From contig CAYUCO010000008.1 in the NCBI GenBank assembly GCA_964443385.1, positions 1 to 20,874 of the forward strand: 20,874 bases of DNA, read 5' to 3'. Within the stretch, counting starts at the first letter, position 1. Every line of letters begins with the position of its first letter. Shown here piece after piece: positions 6,492 through 14,337 of this stretch. Under the pieces are notes generated by a model, which was not told the origin of the DNA, searched no databases, and saw only the letters and a program-made list of their open reading frames with translations. Made by a program: the position numbers and the translations under genes. Source of the stretch: VFHP01 sp964443385. GTDB lineage: Bacteria > Chloroflexota > Dehalococcoidia > Lucifugimonadales > UBA2985.

Positions 6492-7397
6492 ATGGATATA
6501 GGTATGGTTGGTCTGGGCAGAATGGGATTGAATATGGCTTTAAGAATATCTAAGGCCGGTCACAAGATAGTAGCATATGACCCGGATGAAGAAGCTAGAA
6601 AGAGTGTGGGGAGAGAGGGTATTTTAGCTGTTTCTTCACTTCAGGAATTGATACAAGAGTTGAAACCACCCCGATTTATTTGGGTTATGGTTCCGTCTGG
6701 TTCAATCACCGAGCAAACCATCGAAAGTCTTTCAAGTGGTCTTGATAGCGGTGATGTAGTTATAGATGGTGGAAACTCGAACTATAAAGATAGCGTCAGA
6801 AGGGGGTCGTATCTGCTTGAATCTGGCATAGGTTTTTTGGATGTAGGAACGAGTGGAGGTATTTGGGGATTGGAGAATGGGTACAGCATAATGGTAGGTG
6901 GTGACAGAAGTGTATTCGAGAGAATAGAGCCGATATTCAAAGCTTTAGCACCAGGAGAAGATAGAGGTTATGGGTTGGTGGGCCCTTCAGGTTCAGGGCA
7001 CTTTGTGAAGATGATACATAATGGGATTGAATATGGTCTCATGCAAGCTTATGCAGAAGGTTTTGAGCTCATGGATGCTAAAAAAGAATACGAACTAGAT
7101 TTGTCTCAGATATCTGAAATTTGGAGACATGGCAGCGTTGTTAGATCGTGGCTATTGGATCTGACAGGCGAAGCATTGTCAGAAGACAGAAATTTGGACA
7201 GCGTTCAGCCTTATGTAGAAGATTCGGGTGAGGGTAGGTGGACTGTGCAAGAGTCTATAGAATTGAGCATACCTGCACCAGTAATATCACTTGCTTTGCA
7301 AATGAGGTTCCGTTCTAGACAGAATAACTCTTTCGGGTCCAAACTGTTAGCCTACATGAGGAACAAGTTTGGAGGGCATGCCGTAAGAAAGGCATAA
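6492..7397 (+). CDS. gnd: 6-phosphogluconate dehydrogenase, short decarboxylating type
   Basis: Oxidises and decarboxylates 6-phosphogluconate to ribulose-5-phosphate, the substrate of the RpiB encoded upstream. The 301-residue length marks the short Gnd class (the common class is about 470). The Rossmann motif is GLGRMG (7-12), the second strand ends in an acidic residue (AYDPDEE, D30), and IDGGNSNY (91-98) and GTSGGIWGLENG (119-130) follow. The catalytic site is GHFVKMIHNGIEYG (K173, N177, E180). An acidic residue at the end of strand two usually signals NAD+ rather than NADP+ preference; that is inference. I chose the ATG at 6492 because AAAGGTG is about 6 nt upstream and homologues start at this point; a GTG at 6477 would add five residues. 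The gene converges on the CoA-transferase gene with 27 bp between stops. Confidence 0.9.
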   Translation: MDIGMVGLGRMGLNMALRISKAGHKIVAYDPDEEARKSVGREGILAVSSLQELIQELKPPRFIWVMVPSGSITEQTIESLSSGLDSGDVVIDGGNSNYKDSVRRGSYLLESGIGFLDVGTSGGIWGLENGYSIMVGGDRSVFERIEPIFKALAPGEDRGYGLVGPSGSGHFVKMIHNGIEYGLMQAYAEGFELMDAKKEYELDLSQISEIWRHGSVVRSWLLDLTGEALSEDRNLDSVQPYVEDSGEGRWTVQESIELSIPAPVISLALQMRFRSRQNNSFGSKLLAYMRNKFGGHAVRKA

Positions 7398-7424
7398 AAC
7401 CCTCAAAAGTTATTGGCTTGTATG

Positions 7425-9884
7425 TTAATGCCCGGCTTCCTGCCAGGTCGTTGGATCTTCCCAGTCAACGACCATTTTTTCGTGTAGTTCATCGATTTCT
7501 TGTTCAGAGTAACCCAACTCCTCCATGACGCTACGGGTGTGTTCACCTCTAAGTGGTCCAGAGCCCACTCGAGTTGGGGTTAAAGATGTTTCTACTACGG
7601 GGCTGTAACGCCAATAGGAACCTATTCGCATAGTTTCGGCCGGTCTTATAAAGTCGTTTTCCCAGACATGTTTGTCCTGTGAGTAGAAGTTGAACATTCC
7701 ACTTTCTTCAACTTCCACGCAGGCAACATCACATGGGATTAATTTACTTTCCCAGTCTGACGCCTTAAGCGTCGTAAATATTGTTTCCAGTTCCTTTATC
7801 AATTCAGAATCATGTTCAATACGAGATTCTTCAGAATTGAAACGAGGGTCGGATAACAGGTCGTTTCTGCCAACCGCGTTACAAAATGAAACCCACTCTT
7901 CCTCGAATAGGCAATCTAAGAAAATCCAGCCTCTTTCTGCTTTGTAAAGTCTATGTAAAGCGTGTGTACCATATCCGTCGCTATCTGGTATCGCTCGGTC
8001 CGGTTTTCCATCGTAAGAGAAGAAATCATCTGCGTTAGCGTAGGCGTTAGCACCTATCATGGTTGACAAGACGTGCTGGGATCCTCCAAAGCGTTCTTTG
8101 GCATAAAGTCCAAGGAGAGCACCAGTGGATATAACCATCGATGAGTTTGGGTCAGGGTTGGTTTCATTAGCACGGGCCAGTCTGCGAGCAACTTCTTGTA
8201 TTTCATCAATTGTCATAGGTTCATTATTATCAGGCAAAATATCTTTGCCTAATTGACTCATGGCTCCTCCTATTATGGCTCCACCTATTGGATGCATAGC
8301 TGGTCTGTGAGAATGAGGTCCTGAATCTCCGTATCCGCCGGCGTAGACGTATATGATATTAGGATTCATTTCTAGTACTTGTTCGTATCCAATTCCAAGA
8401 CGTTCAGGTGCACCGGGCCGCATGTTGTGTACCAATATGTCAACTTTAGCAGCGAGTCTGCGGAATATTTCTTTACCCTCAGGAGTTTGAAGGTTTATAG
8501 ACATATTTTCTGCGCCTGCTTGTGTTCTGTTAGCACCTAGTCCATCCATATTGCGTCGCATTGTGTCACCTTCCAGGGTTTCTATCCTGATAACCCGGGC
8601 ACCCAATTCGTAATTTAATGATGTGGACAGAGGTCCCGCTATCACGGTGGACAGGTCTAGAATGGTGTACCCGGACAAAGGGTGATTGGGCAATTGATTG
8701 GATTGTCCACTATTATCCATATGTGTCCTGTCATCACTTTGTATATTCTGGAGTATCTCCTCCGTGTGTTGACCTAGGGTAGGGGCTGGACCTTTTATAC
8801 TTCCAGGGCTGTTGTTCATGCGTACGAGAACACCCAATTGTTTCATGGGTCCCACAATTGGGTCTTCAACATCTTCTATATGTTTGTTGTATACCACTTG
8901 ATCATGATTTAGTCCTTGCTGTGTTGTCATAAAAGGTTCTGCTGCAACGTTGGCCGTTTGGTTTACAAAAATATCCATCCATTCGTCGGCAGTCTTTTCC
9001 AGACCTTTTTCGATTATTATTCTTCGTAGATCCTCTCTATCTTCTGGCATTAGCATTGGAGCTTTTTCGAACCGAGGTTCTTTTAGCACATCACTAAGCC
9101 CCATAGATTCTAAAGATGATCGGAAAAGGCGGGCTATGAGATTAGCCATTTGTATCCATTGGCCGTCTTTGGTTCTTATAGGCTGATAACCTACCCCAGG
9201 TTGGCGATCAGGGTTGGATTGTGGGTCATCCTGGAATTTGTCTGGGAATTTTATCATCATCTGCCAGGTTAGCCAGTTGCCGACATCGAAAGGTGTTATG
9301 CCTTGCATCAGACTTGTTTCAACTTTTTGACCCTTGCCGGTTTTGTTTCTTACTATCAGTGATGAGACTATGCCTCTTACAGCTGCCATTGCTGTCCCAT
9401 GGCTACCAACTTGTACTACCCCGTAATGAGGTCCTTGCCTTTTTGATTGGCCAGTAAACACCGTGTATCTGCCTACTTTGGCGGAAACAATACCCTCATA
9501 TGGCTTGTATTGTGAATAGGGTCCTTTAGGGCCAAACGCCGTGATTGAGCAATAAACCAAAGATGGGTGATTGGATGACATCTCTTTGTATCCTATGCCA
9601 AGACTTTCAGCCTCTCCCGGTTTAAAACTTTCTACTACTACATCAGCTTTAGCTATCAGATTAGACGCCTGAAGTTTGCCTTCTGGAGAATGGAGGTCAA
9701 TGACAATACTTTTCTTTCCTCGATTCCAGAGGTGAAACTGGGGGAATTTTCTATATGGGTCACCTTCAGGAGGTTCTACTTTTATAACCTTTGCACCAAA
9801 GTCAGACATTACCATTGTTGCTATGGAGCCCGGCCATCCTGAAGAGAAATCGATTACGGTTGTGTCATCTAGTGGTTGAGACAT
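7425..9884 (-). CDS. Fused double-length CaiB/BaiF family (class III) CoA-transferase
   Basis: Family III CoA-transferase in which two copies of the roughly 400-residue domain are joined in one 819-residue chain (halves about 1-380 and 400-819, with a polar linker around 380-400). Both halves show the domain opening (TVIDFSS...; YTILDLSTVIAGPL), SPEGK / TPEGK, the FKPG / MRPG turn, LGIGY, and the GKGQ / GGSQ segment. In this family the CoA is carried on an aspartate about ten residues before a G-I/L-L turn. The C-terminal half keeps it (D578 in NPDPNSS); the N-terminal half has Ser161 (VGSHGTA) there, so one site is probably inactive. The acid substrate cannot be read from sequence. The ATG at 9884 is preferred because GAGGAG (9892-9897) lies 7 nt upstream; a GTG at 9899 would begin inside that region. 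Expanded CaiB families are typical of SAR202-like Chloroflexota. Confidence 0.87.
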   Translation of the reverse strand: MSQPLDDTTVIDFSSGWPGSIATMVMSDFGAKVIKVEPPEGDPYRKFPQFHLWNRGKKSIVIDLHSPEGKLQASNLIAKADVVVESFKPGEAESLGIGYKEMSSNHPSLVYCSITAFGPKGPYSQYKPYEGIVSAKVGRYTVFTGQSKRQGPHYGVVQVGSHGTAMAAVRGIVSSLIVRNKTGKGQKVETSLMQGITPFDVGNWLTWQMMIKFPDKFQDDPQSNPDRQPGVGYQPIRTKDGQWIQMANLIARLFRSSLESMGLSDVLKEPRFEKAPMLMPEDREDLRRIIIEKGLEKTADEWMDIFVNQTANVAAEPFMTTQQGLNHDQVVYNKHIEDVEDPIVGPMKQLGVLVRMNNSPGSIKGPAPTLGQHTEEILQNIQSDDRTHMDNSGQSNQLPNHPLSGYTILDLSTVIAGPLSTSLNYELGARVIRIETLEGDTMRRNMDGLGANRTQAGAENMSINLQTPEGKEIFRRLAAKVDILVHNMRPGAPERLGIGYEQVLEMNPNIIYVYAGGYGDSGPHSHRPAMHPIGGAIIGGAMSQLGKDILPDNNEPMTIDEIQEVARRLARANETNPDPNSSMVISTGALLGLYAKERFGGSQHVLSTMIGANAYANADDFFSYDGKPDRAIPDSDGYGTHALHRLYKAERGWIFLDCLFEEEWVSFCNAVGRNDLLSDPRFNSEESRIEHDSELIKELETIFTTLKASDWESKLIPCDVACVEVEESGMFNFYSQDKHVWENDFIRPAETMRIGSYWRYSPVVETSLTPTRVGSGPLRGEHTRSVMEELGYSEQEIDELHEKMVVDWEDPTTWQEAGH

Positions 9885-9984
9885 TGCAATACTCCTCACT
9901 CACGTGAAAATTTAGTAATACCAACCTTTTGTAGATCTAAAACCTGATTAAAAGTTCAGCGTATAAGCTTTTTAAAGGTGATTA

Positions 9985-10014
9985 ATTATAGGTGGAAAAT
10001 ACAACTATGGTCAA
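9985..10014 (-). promoter_or_regulatory. Promoter of the CoA-transferase gene
   Basis: Minus-strand -35 TTGACC (10009-10014) and a perfect -10 TATAAT (9985-9990) with an 18-bp spacer. This predicts a leader of about 94 nt before the ATG at 9884. It lies in the 251-bp divergent region shared with polA, where I saw no further gene. Confidence 0.6.
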
Positions 10015-10090
10015 TGTTTATGTATTTCTTAATCTTATATTTGAATTCAAAAAATTATCGCAAAATATTATACAACTCAGTTTAGCAGTG

Positions 10091-10096
10091 TATAAT
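10091..10096 (+). promoter_or_regulatory. Candidate -10 box of the polA promoter
   Basis: A perfect TATAAT sits 39 bp before the polA ATG on the plus strand. No convincing -35 hexamer is seen 16-18 bp upstream. A 12-bp palindrome, TTTGAATTCAAA (10040-10051), lies between this site and the divergent promoter, but it could be chance in AT-rich DNA. Confidence 0.4.
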
Positions 10097-10135
10097 ACTA
10101 GAGAATAATTAAGTTCAGGAAGCTACTTAATTTCT

Positions 10136-12964
10136 ATGGCGAATTTAATGAACAAATCAAACGTAAAACCCTTTTTATCTGGCAAACCCCTTTTTATGTT
10201 AATGGACGGGCATGCCATGGTTCATCGAGCGTGGCATGCTATACAGAATCCTTTGACCCTGAAGAATACTAATCAGGATGTTAGGGCTGTATATGGTTTT
10301 ACTAACGCGCTTATTAGGGCAATACAAGAATGGAGACCTAGTCATTGTGCAATAGCATTTGATATGCCGGGTCCCACATTTAGACATGTTAAATACAGTG
10401 AATATAAAGCACAAAGGCCCAAGACCCCAGAGGAATTAATATCGCAGTTCCCTTTGGTAAGAAAATTAGTTGAGGCATTTGGTATACCAATATACGAGAT
10501 GGATCAGTATGAAGGTGATGATATATTGGGGACTCTGTGTCTGCAGGCGTCTCAAAAAGGTATGGATACTATAATACTGACTGGAGACACCGACACTCTA
10601 CAATTGGTATCTCCTACTGTGAGAGTGGCATTAAACAGGAGCGTGCAAGATAGAGTTATATACGATTTGCAGGGTGTGTTAGACAGATACGGTGGCTTGT
10701 CTCCTGATCAACAACCCCATATAAAGGCGCTCCAAGGGGATGCATCGGATAACATAAAGGGAGTGCCCGGCATAGGAGTTAAAACTGCTATAAAGTTAAT
10801 ACAACAGTTTGGTAGTATAGATGGTCTGTATGCCAATCTTGACGAGGTAACTCCGGTTCGGATAAAAACCTTATTGGAAGAGAATGAAGATTCTGCTAGG
10901 CAGAGTTTGGACCTCACTACAATAGTGAATGATGTTCCTATAGTTTTGGATGAAGAATCATGTCGTTTCTGGATGTATGACAGGGAGAATGTCTTGGACT
11001 TTCTGAAGGATATGGAATTCAGCAGTATAGTAGCTCGTGTTCCCATGGTGGATTCACCCATGAGACCCCAAGCCATAGAAGCTCACCAAGGTACACTAAT
11101 AGCAGATAGCATTGTCGAGGCGAACGGTGATTATCAGACAATTCAGAATATAGGGGATTTGGAATCTCTAATATCAGATATTAAAGAAGTTAACCGTTTT
11201 GCATTTGACGTGGAAACCACCAGTTTAGACGCCATGAAAGCTTCTGTAGTCGGGATTTCATTTTCATTAAAACCTAATACTGCCAGTTACTTGCCCTTGG
11301 GGCACATTGAGGGTTCTCAAATTAACTTAGTTGACGCCATAAATTTGTTAAAACCCATATTTGAGGATGTCACTATAGAAAAATATGCTCATAACGCCAA
11401 TTACGATATCAGTGTTCTAGCCAATAACGGAATAGCGGTCAAAGGCATCACTTTTGATACTATGATAGCGGCCCATCTTTTAGGTGAAAAATCCTTAGGT
11501 CTAAAGAGTTTGGCTTTCACTCGCCTTAGCGTAGAAATGACGCGTATTGAATTTTTGATCGGAACAGGGCGTAATCAAAAAACCATGGATCAGGTGTCTA
11601 TTGAAGACGTAGCTCCGTATGCGTCTGCAGATGCTGATCTTACCTATAGATTAAAAGAACTTTTTGACAATGAACTAAGAGGGCATGACAAACTAATGGG
11701 TGTTTTCAATGACGTAGAGGTACCACTCATACCAGTTCTTGTTAAGATGCAGAGTAATGGTGTTGCGCTGGACGATAAGATACTTCAGGCTATGAGTTCC
11801 ACTCTGGGAATTAGATTGGCACAGGTCGAACATGACATACTTGACTCTGTAGGGCACAGTTTCATGATTAGTTCGACTCAGCAATTAGCCGACGTTTTAT
11901 TTAATGAATTGCGTTTACCTAAAACAAAAAAGACTAAGACTGGTTATTCCACAGACGCATCTGTTTTGGAGCATTTGAAGGTTATGGTAACTGACGGTGA
12001 TGCGACAGATGCTGATCCAAGATCTTTACTTATTTTGGATAGAATATTGGAGTTTAGGGAATTGTCTAAACTTAAATCCACATATGTTGATGCACTGCCA
12101 CAACTTGTCAATGCATCAACAGGACGTATACACACAAATTACAACCAAACCGGCTCTGCCACAGGTAGGATTTCAAGTAATTACCCCAACTTGCAAAATA
12201 TACCAGTTCGCAGTGAATTGGGTCGAGAAGTAAGAAAGGCATTTATATCGGAGGATTCGTCTGAATGGACTCTGATTGCAGCTGACTATTCTCAAATAGA
12301 ACTACGGGTACTTGCTCACTTATCTGAGGATAAGAGTTTGGTGGAGGCTTTTTTGAATGATGAAGATATACATTCCGCTACTGCCTCTCAAGTTTATGGA
12401 GTTTCTATTGATTCAGTAACATTGGATATGCGGAGAATAGCAAAGATTATGAATTTCGGTGTTATATACGGTTTAAGTGCATACGGAATATCACAACAGA
12501 CTGATCTTCCTAGGGACGAAGGGGCTAAATTTATAGAGGGGTATTTCTCGAAATATCCAGGAATAAAGGGCTACCTAGATGGTATGAAAGAAGAAGTTAA
12601 AAAGACTGGATATTTAGAGACTGTCTGCGGTAGGAGGAGATACATACCTGAAGTAAATTCCCCAAATTATCAGATAAGGCAGGCTGCTGAAAGAATGGCA
12701 GTTAATATGCCCATTCAGGGGACAGCTGCAGATATCGTTAAGATAGCTATGATAAATATAGACCATGCTATGACTCGAAAACAATTGCGGTCCCGGATGA
12801 TATTACAGGTTCATGACGAACTAATTTTCGAGGTGCCTAAGGATGAAATAACAACTATGCTAGAAATCGTTCAAGAATTAATGCCGGGGGCTCTGGATCT
12901 TTCTGTTCCCTTGAAAGTAGAGATAAAGACCGGGACAAACTGGGGATCTCTAGACAGTTTGTAG
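10136..12964 (+). CDS. polA: DNA polymerase I
   Basis: Repair and Okazaki-fragment polymerase, 942 residues, with all three classical domains. The 5'-3' exonuclease (about 15-300) shows FMLMDGHAMVHR, YEGDDILGT and the helix-hairpin-helix GVPGIGVKTA. The 3'-5' proofreading domain (about 335-510) keeps its acidic residues: FDVETTSLD (D358, E360), HNANYD (D424) and YASADAD (Y495, D499). The polymerase domain (about 525-942) has motif A DYSQIELR (D717), motif B RRIAKIMNFGVIYG (F774) and motif C QVHDELIFE (H893, D894, E895). Proofreading therefore looks intact, unlike in many polymerases of this length. The ribosome site AGGAAG (10117-10122) is rather far, 13 nt, from the ATG. The DUF1461 gene begins 7 bp after the stop. 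Confidence 0.96.
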   Translation: MANLMNKSNVKPFLSGKPLFMLMDGHAMVHRAWHAIQNPLTLKNTNQDVRAVYGFTNALIRAIQEWRPSHCAIAFDMPGPTFRHVKYSEYKAQRPKTPEELISQFPLVRKLVEAFGIPIYEMDQYEGDDILGTLCLQASQKGMDTIILTGDTDTLQLVSPTVRVALNRSVQDRVIYDLQGVLDRYGGLSPDQQPHIKALQGDASDNIKGVPGIGVKTAIKLIQQFGSIDGLYANLDEVTPVRIKTLLEENEDSARQSLDLTTIVNDVPIVLDEESCRFWMYDRENVLDFLKDMEFSSIVARVPMVDSPMRPQAIEAHQGTLIADSIVEANGDYQTIQNIGDLESLISDIKEVNRFAFDVETTSLDAMKASVVGISFSLKPNTASYLPLGHIEGSQINLVDAINLLKPIFEDVTIEKYAHNANYDISVLANNGIAVKGITFDTMIAAHLLGEKSLGLKSLAFTRLSVEMTRIEFLIGTGRNQKTMDQVSIEDVAPYASADADLTYRLKELFDNELRGHDKLMGVFNDVEVPLIPVLVKMQSNGVALDDKILQAMSSTLGIRLAQVEHDILDSVGHSFMISSTQQLADVLFNELRLPKTKKTKTGYSTDASVLEHLKVMVTDGDATDADPRSLLILDRILEFRELSKLKSTYVDALPQLVNASTGRIHTNYNQTGSATGRISSNYPNLQNIPVRSELGREVRKAFISEDSSEWTLIAADYSQIELRVLAHLSEDKSLVEAFLNDEDIHSATASQVYGVSIDSVTLDMRRIAKIMNFGVIYGLSAYGISQQTDLPRDEGAKFIEGYFSKYPGIKGYLDGMKEEVKKTGYLETVCGRRRYIPEVNSPNYQIRQAAERMAVNMPIQGTAADIVKIAMINIDHAMTRKQLRSRMILQVHDELIFEVPKDEITTMLEIVQELMPGALDLSVPLKVEIKTGTNWGSLDSL

Positions 12965-12971
12965 ATCTGTC

Positions 12972-13673
12972 ATGGCGCTTATTCGAAATATAGGCAAACA
13001 AACGGTTTTGCCTTTGAATATATTGTTAATATTCATAGTTCCTGTGTTCTTAATTACCTCTGACGTCCGCATTGCTTTTAATAGTGTCATGCTCTACGAG
13101 TATGGTTTTGATAAATATGATGTTTCTTTAGAAACCGGGCTTAGTAAGGATACGTTGATGGAAGTTGCATCTGATATTAGGGATTATTTAAACTCCAACA
13201 AATCAGCTCTGGATGTAAAGGTAATTGAAGGAGGGCAAAAGACCGATCTTTTTAATGAAAGAGAAATTGAACACATGAAAGATGTTAAGGGTGTTTTGTC
13301 TAAAATGAATAAAGTTCAGGAAATTAGTGGCCTTTACCTATTTATTTATTTATTTGTGACTATAATTAGAAACAAATTTAGATGGCCCGAGGTATTTGTT
13401 AAGTGTATAGTTCGAGGTTGTCTTCTTACATTGATACTTGTTTCTACCTTGGCAGCCGGCATATTTATAGGCTTTGACAGTTTATTTGAACAGTTCCATG
13501 TAGTACTTTTTGAAGCTGGAACATGGACATTTGATCCTAGGACGAATTATTTAACTCGACTGTTTACTGAAGGATTTTTTATGGATGCAAGCCTTTTAAT
13601 CGGTGTGTCAGTTTTTATACAGGCCTCTTTAATATATTGGGCCCTTTGGTTGGTAAAGAGGTTGTTGAGTTAG
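12972..13673 (+). CDS. DUF1461 (TIGR01906-type) integral membrane protein
   Basis: A 233-residue protein with four predicted transmembrane segments (about 12-30, 117-133, 148-168, 204-226) and a soluble loop of about 85 residues after the first. The loop ends in FNEREIEHMKDVKGVL (94-109), the conserved signature of the TIGR01906/DUF1461 family, whose function is unknown. The segment 'LFTEGFFMDASLLIG' before the last membrane span is also typical. It starts 7 bp after polA, with no ribosome site of its own apparent, so it is probably co-transcribed and translationally coupled with polA. It converges on fmdB with a 28-bp gap. Confidence 0.75.
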   Translation: MALIRNIGKQTVLPLNILLIFIVPVFLITSDVRIAFNSVMLYEYGFDKYDVSLETGLSKDTLMEVASDIRDYLNSNKSALDVKVIEGGQKTDLFNEREIEHMKDVKGVLSKMNKVQEISGLYLFIYLFVTIIRNKFRWPEVFVKCIVRGCLLTLILVSTLAAGIFIGFDSLFEQFHVVLFEAGTWTFDPRTNYLTRLFTEGFFMDASLLIGVSVFIQASLIYWALWLVKRLLS

Positions 13674-13701
13674 AATATCATTAGACGAGACTAATTTAAG
13701 C

Positions 13702-13935
13702 CTAGCAACAATTAGCCCCGCCACAATTGCATCCTCCCGATTCCATGCCAGCCATGACTTCCGTAGGTATTCTATCTCCGCCAGGAGATTTTGTAATCGA
13801 TGCAAATAAAGATAAGGTTCTAGATGAAAGAGTCCCACAGTCTGGACAAGGCGTTTTCTCCTGAGAGGTTTGCATGGACTGCATTTTGTCGAAACGATTT
13901 TTGCAGGTATTACAGAGGTATTCGTATATGGGCAT
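13702..13935 (-). CDS. FmdB-family zinc-ribbon protein
   Basis: Small protein (77 residues) of the FmdB/CxxC_CxxC_SSSS family. It begins MPIYEYLCNTCKNRF and carries two CxxC knuckles (C8/C11 and C30/C33) that should form a zinc ribbon. A Gly/Cys-rich tail (C69, C71, C76, C77) follows, as in many members. The founding member was described as a putative regulator of formamidase/amidase genes, but no general function is established. It lies 79 bp downstream of the lipoprotein gene on the same strand, so it may be the last gene of the copper operon transcript, though the gap leaves room for its own promoter. The start is unambiguous because the family begins at MPIYEY. Confidence 0.85.
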   Translation of the reverse strand: MPIYEYLCNTCKNRFDKMQSMQTSQEKTPCPDCGTLSSRTLSLFASITKSPGGDRIPTEVMAGMESGGCNCGGANCC

Positions 13936-14014
13936 ATTTTTCTCTTTAGCTAAATTTATATAATAATGCTACATCCATGATTTTATATCTATAATGTTTG
14001 TTGGTCAAATAATC

Positions 14015-14332
14015 TCAAGGGTAGTCGAAAATACTTATAGCTATTAATTTACCTGGAGTACGTTCGTAGAAGACTTTTATTTCTTGGTTATTGTCCATGT
14101 GCCATTGTAGGTGGTCCGGGGTGTTGAAATCTATTATACCTGTGGTATGAAAAATCCATGTTGTACTCGTACCATCTTTTATGACAAATGATTGAATCTC
14201 TTCTTCATTACGTTCTTCCACTTTAATTACTGAACCGTGAGTACTGCCAAAAGTGCTGTCTGTTTCACCGCACCCATAGGATGTTGAGATTAGAATAAGA
14301 CAGGAAATAGTAAGTAGAGTGTTTCTTAACAC
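14015..14332 (-). CDS. Small putative lipoprotein of the copper operon
   Basis: An exported protein of about 105 residues that I cannot assign to a named family. From the GTG at 14332 it reads as a compact lipoprotein signal: one Arg, a hydrophobic run (LLTISCLILIS) and Cys21 in the context SYGC, a weak lipobox. The mature part is a short, probably beta-rich domain ending in a segment with DHLQWHM and a KVFYER strand. The same frame is open back to an ATG at 14374, which would overlap the preceding gene by 37 bp and give a 119-residue product; the GTG gives a cleaner signal peptide and starts 5 bp after the upstream stop. It follows the 515-residue membrane protein directly, so its role is probably extracytoplasmic and tied to that protein. 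Confidence 0.6.
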   Translation of the reverse strand: MLRNTLLTISCLILISTSYGCGETDSTFGSTHGSVIKVEERNEEEIQSFVIKDGTSTTWIFHTTGIIDFNTPDHLQWHMDNNQEIKVFYERTPGKLIAISIFDYP

Positions 14333-14337
14333 TTGTA

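Noticed and set aside
10040..10051. 12-bp palindrome TTTGAATTCAAA in the polA/CoA-transferase divergent region as an operator
   Set aside because: Short and composed almost only of A/T in an AT-rich gap; it does not overlap either promoter core, so chance is likely.
13680..13695. Inverted repeat ATTAG...CTAAT between the convergent DUF1461 and fmdB genes, considered as a terminator
   Set aside because: The stem is only 5 bp and AT-rich, with no U-run; too weak to call.
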